From Mermis nigrescens (Eukaryota > Nematoda > Enoplea > Mermithida > Mermithidae): DNA of 64,000 nucleotides. Made by a program: the position numbers and the translations under genes. Where the stretch lies: contig JAVLUZ010000417.1 in assembly GCA_036768485.1 (NCBI GenBank), forward strand, positions 62,001 to 126,000, given 5' to 3'. This document shows positions 62,801 to 64,000 of the stretch, one piece after another; position 1 is the stretch's first letter; each line of letters starts with the position of its first letter. The notes under the pieces were generated by a model that saw only the letters and a list, made by a program, of their open reading frames with translations, ran no database searches and was not told the origin of the DNA.

Positions 62801-63819
62801 CCACACGTAAGCGTGGGGGGAACTTTGGGGGTGTGCACCACATGAGCGTGGGAGTTTGTGGGTATGCACCCCCAGAAGTTGAAATACCCCCAGAAATCAA
62901 AATACCCCTCAGAATTCAAATTTTGAATTTTTTTGCCTTTTTAGCGATTTTTTGATGCCATTGAATAGTGCTCGATGAGAAACGTCGAAAAATGGTAATT
63001 TTTTCGCCATACTGACCACTTTAAGACCATTTTTTGACCTTTGAAAATTCTTTCAACCCCCCCAGAATATCGGTGCTGCCCACCTATAATGTGCATCCCC
63101 CAGAAGTCCGAATACACCCAAATTCAATTTTTGAAAATTTTGTTCGCGAATTTTTTAGATGCCAATGGATAGAGTGCTCGATGAGACAAGTTGAAAAATG
63201 GTGTTTTTTCGCAATAACACCGTTTTTAGGACCATTTTTTTACCTTTAAAAAATCTTACACACCCCCTCCCCCAAAGAATTTTGGTGCTGCCCACCTACG
63301 GCCGCCCCTTCTTGACCGGAGATAATTCTGAAAGTAAGATAATGTGGGGGAAGCTCAAAAAATAGCCTGTCTTTGATGTAAAATCTTAAAATTTTCGGTG
63401 CTTTGCGCCAGACATGCGAAAATTCCCATAATTTTAGCTCAAGCGCGATCAAAAAGGACCCTTTTAACAGCATTTAAGTGGGAAAAGAATTTTTCGAATG
63501 ATCTTAATGGATAGAGCATGTCCAAAGAGCGTCGAAAAATGCAGTTTTTGCGAGCTATACCGACGAATTTCCCAAGATATAGATCAATTTATCTTGGGTA
63601 CGCCGCCCCTTGGCCGATTCCTGGATTACGGGCTAATACCCCCTCTCAACCCCCTATGCCTATGTGTGATGTACGTAGAATATAGAATGATATTAGAGAA
63701 AAATGACCAAAAATGGTGGGCATTTTTTACCTCGATCATATGAACTATCGTTGGCGTATCGACTAGACCATTTAAATAGAACGGAATTCGGCTAAACGTG
63801 AGATTCTGAGCTGGTGGCA
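56728..63819 (-). CDS. ptc: Patched-family Hedgehog receptor, C-terminal four exons
   Basis: Minus-strand model: 63731-63819, 59960-60151, 57773-58053, 56728-56881, phases consistent, about 237 residues. Patched is a 12-TM RND/sterol-sensing protein that restrains Smoothened and binds Hedgehog. Residues 1-60 match the end of the second ectodomain (PPAQ...IPFYLNGL and PFTFWEQY). TM8 is about 66-88 and TM9 about 94-115. TM10 is about 118-143 with GIGVEFTVH, the GxxxE motif of the RND transport triad region. TM11 lies about 160-187 and TM12 about 188-217, followed by GPRSEVSP. The earlier exons lie beyond 64000. The predicted cytoplasmic tail is only about 18 residues, much shorter than in vertebrates, unless a donor inside the last exon is used. 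The gene converges with CAMTA. Confidence 0.95.
56882..57772. other. Patched intron C-D
   Basis: A purine-rich (minus: pyrimidine-rich) AAATAAATAAAT-like stretch lies near 56980-57060. A decayed repeat end lies near 57640-57755 (GCTGCTAAAGTATGG). No other exon is seen. Confidence 0.5.
57773..58053 (-). CDS. ptc: Patched exon C (TM9-TM11)
   Basis: The acceptor is TTCGACTTAG and the donor is GTAAATGC; phase 0 in, phase 2 out. It encodes 93 residues. [19 protein letters not shown] (TM9), the [13 protein letters not shown] motif (TM10), [19 protein letters not shown] and FSQFEFIVR are all Patched hallmarks. GIGVEFTVH keeps the conserved acidic residue. Confidence 0.98.
58135..58397 (-). repeat. 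hAT-type MITE, CATAC-TGGGC family, reverse
   Basis: The ends are CATAAGTGAGCGGCAAC and CACGCCCAGGTATG. Flanks TCCCCTAT and TCCCCCAT match 7 of 8. It begins 82 bp from Patched exon C, inside a decayed CATGTAA-family element spanning about 58100-58560. Confidence 0.9.
58398..59123. other. Patched intron B-C, repeat remnants
   Basis: Decayed CATGTAA-family DNA continues to about 58560. A G/C-run-bounded repeat lies around 58865-59045 (ACACAAGGGCGTGGG ... TTGCCCATGTAAGG). The rest is unclassified. Confidence 0.5.
59124..59404. repeat. Palindromic Tc1/mariner-type MITE
   Basis: The left end CAGTGCTCGCCACGAAATTT and right end GTGGCGAGCCGTG are inverted repeats with TA on both sides. Inverted homology extends through most of the 281 bp (for example CTTTACTTTAAGAAAACG and its complement near the centre), so the element can fold into a long hairpin. 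Confidence 0.9.
59491..59889 (+). repeat. hAT-type MITE, CATACATGATC family
   Basis: The ends are CATACATGATCTTGGGG and ATACTGTGCATGTATG, with a perfect 8-bp duplication GTCAGCAG at 59483-59490 and 59890-59897. It ends 70 bp from Patched exon B. Confidence 0.96.
59960..60151 (-). CDS. ptc: Patched exon B (end of ectodomain 2, TM8)
   Basis: The acceptor is TGTGCTTCAG and the donor is a consensus GTAAGT; 64 codons, phase 0 at both ends. [20 protein letters not shown] is the conserved pre-TM8 segment (Patched: P-x-x-FWEQY). [18 protein letters not shown] is TM8 and CPWTSAIV the following loop. The junction [11 protein letters not shown] matches the IEKVR segment of other Patched proteins. Confidence 0.98.
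60152..60583. other. Patched intron A-B, unclassified DNA
   Basis: AT-rich, no element or exon recognised. Confidence 0.5.
60584..60880 (+). repeat. hAT-type MITE, ATACGGGCCTG family
   Basis: The left end is CAGAGGTCGTGTTTGTGAG and the right end is GAATACGGGCCTG. Flanks TGCATAGG and TGCTTAGG match 7 of 8. Relatives are at about 43640-43920 and 63309-63640. Confidence 0.8.
60943..61421 (-). repeat. TAGCTATATAGCC-type hAT MITE, reverse
   Basis: In reverse, the ends are CATAAGAAGCATGAGG and CTTGCGCACCTATG. Flanks TGGTGTAC (60935-60942) and TTGTGTAC (61422-61429) match 7 of 8. The body is a run of imperfect TATATAGC / CCAAAAAGGC units (about 45 bp), the best-bounded member of this family. Confidence 0.85.
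61422..62768. other. Patched intron A-B, decayed repeats
   Basis: A CATACAAAGGCAGTAGCC-started repeat lies at about 61455-61620. A CATACATGATC-family remnant lies at about 61615-61970, with GGCGCTTCGCGCC near 61735. CAGTG-family debris with a TTCGTACATATGTACG-like palindrome lies near 62450, with GCGCGAAGCGCC near 62647. No exon. Confidence 0.5.
62802..63300 (+). repeat. CATAC-TGGGC family MITE, middle layer of a triple nest
   Basis: The ends are CACACGTAAGCGTGGGG and GCTGCCCACCTACG, with a perfect 8-bp duplication GCCGCCCC at 62794-62801 and 63301-63308. It is interrupted by 62839-63088. Confidence 0.93.
62839..63088 (+). repeat. CATAC-TGGGC family MITE, innermost layer
   Basis: The ends are CACATGAGCGTGGGAG and GCTGCCCACCTATA. 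Flanks GTGTGCAC and ATGTGCAT match 6 of 8. It inserts after the first 37 bp of its host, as in the 53847/53883 pair. Confidence 0.88.
63731..63819 (-). CDS. ptc: Patched exon A of window (second ectodomain)
   Basis: The acceptor is TTTTTTATAG and the donor is GTAAAAAATG; phase 1 in, phase 0 out. It encodes about 29 residues, [20 protein letters not shown] and then TPTIVHMIE. The IPFYLNGL core is diagnostic of Patched ectodomain 2. Confidence 0.95.
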
Positions 63820-64000
63820 CTATAAAAAAAGGTTTACGTAGGTATCAAATGAAGGAACGAAAAATATTTGTACTTATACAGTGCCGCTAATTTTATTTTT
63901 CATACAACACCAGCATTCGTACGATGCAGACAAAGACTACGACAAATTAAACGTCCCATGTCAAGTTTTTACTATCTTTGTTGGAGAAGTAAAATTTTCA
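63820..64000. other. Patched intron upstream of exon A
   Basis: AT-rich; no coding frame that continues the ectodomain is seen before the window edge. Confidence 0.5.

Larger units (their letters stand above)
62769..63640 (+). repeat. CAGGGCC-type element hosting two further MITEs
   Basis: It begins CAGGGCCATATTTAACGG, has the GGGGCCGCCCCC motif typical of the 47956 and 51737 copies, and is split at 62801 by another element. After 63301 it resumes with GCCGCCCC and runs to a GGATTACGGGCT end near 63638 like that of 60584-60880. The outer duplication is not clear. Confidence 0.6.

Overview
The window is eukaryotic, AT-rich and intron-dominated, from an invertebrate animal. It holds parts of two animal genes that converge tail to tail. 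The plus strand carries the 3' two-thirds of a CAMTA (calmodulin-binding transcription activator) gene: 12 exons between 2745 and 42406, encoding about 961 residues from an unconserved linker through the IPT/TIG fold, ankyrin repeats and five IQ-like motifs to a stop codon. All twelve exon phases join without conflict. The CG-1 DNA-binding domain must lie upstream of base 1. The minus strand carries the last four exons (63819 down to 56728) of a Patched-family gene: the end of the second extracellular loop and transmembrane helices 8-12. The lineage cannot be fixed. The Patched TM10 motif GIGVEF is like the vertebrate and nematode versions and unlike Drosophila.

Almost everything else is repeat DNA. 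The dominant class is short, non-autonomous elements (about 150-600 bp) with terminal inverted repeats and 8-bp target-site duplications. The duplications can be read directly at about 40 insertions, many of them perfect. This marks the elements as hAT-type MITEs. At least eight groups of termini are present (CATAC-TGGGC, CATACATGATC, CATGTAA, CAGTGTTTTTT, CAGGCACG, CAGGGGCGG/CAGGGCCGG, GGCGTAGC-, TAGGGATGCA). Several families share a 13-base hairpin, GGCGCTTCGCGCC, despite unrelated bodies. MITEs sit inside MITEs repeatedly, and many lie within 20-90 bp of CAMTA or Patched splice sites.

Layout: 1-2744, upstream intron with nested MITEs; 2745-20030, CAMTA exons 1-9 with MITE-filled introns and a fold-back Tc1-like element at 14941-15863; 20031-36163, a 16-kb intron with an alternating-period tandem array (26.3-31.0 kb) split by a 3.7-kb hAT-like insertion, followed by (TA)n and (AAT)n microsatellites; 36164-42406, CAMTA exons 10-12 (IQ region) with a 1.85-kb hAT relic carrying a broken BED-finger transposase; 42407-56727, intergenic MITE field; 56728-63819, Patched exons A-D (minus strand); 63820-64000, Patched intron.

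The two genes have no evident joint function. CAMTA is a nuclear Ca2+/calmodulin-responsive transcription factor and Patched is a Hedgehog receptor of the RND/sterol-sensing superfamily. The most distinctive features are the density and 8-bp-TSD signature of the MITEs, their placement at exon edges (including a possible MITE-made intron at 3015-3493), and the hairpin shared between families.
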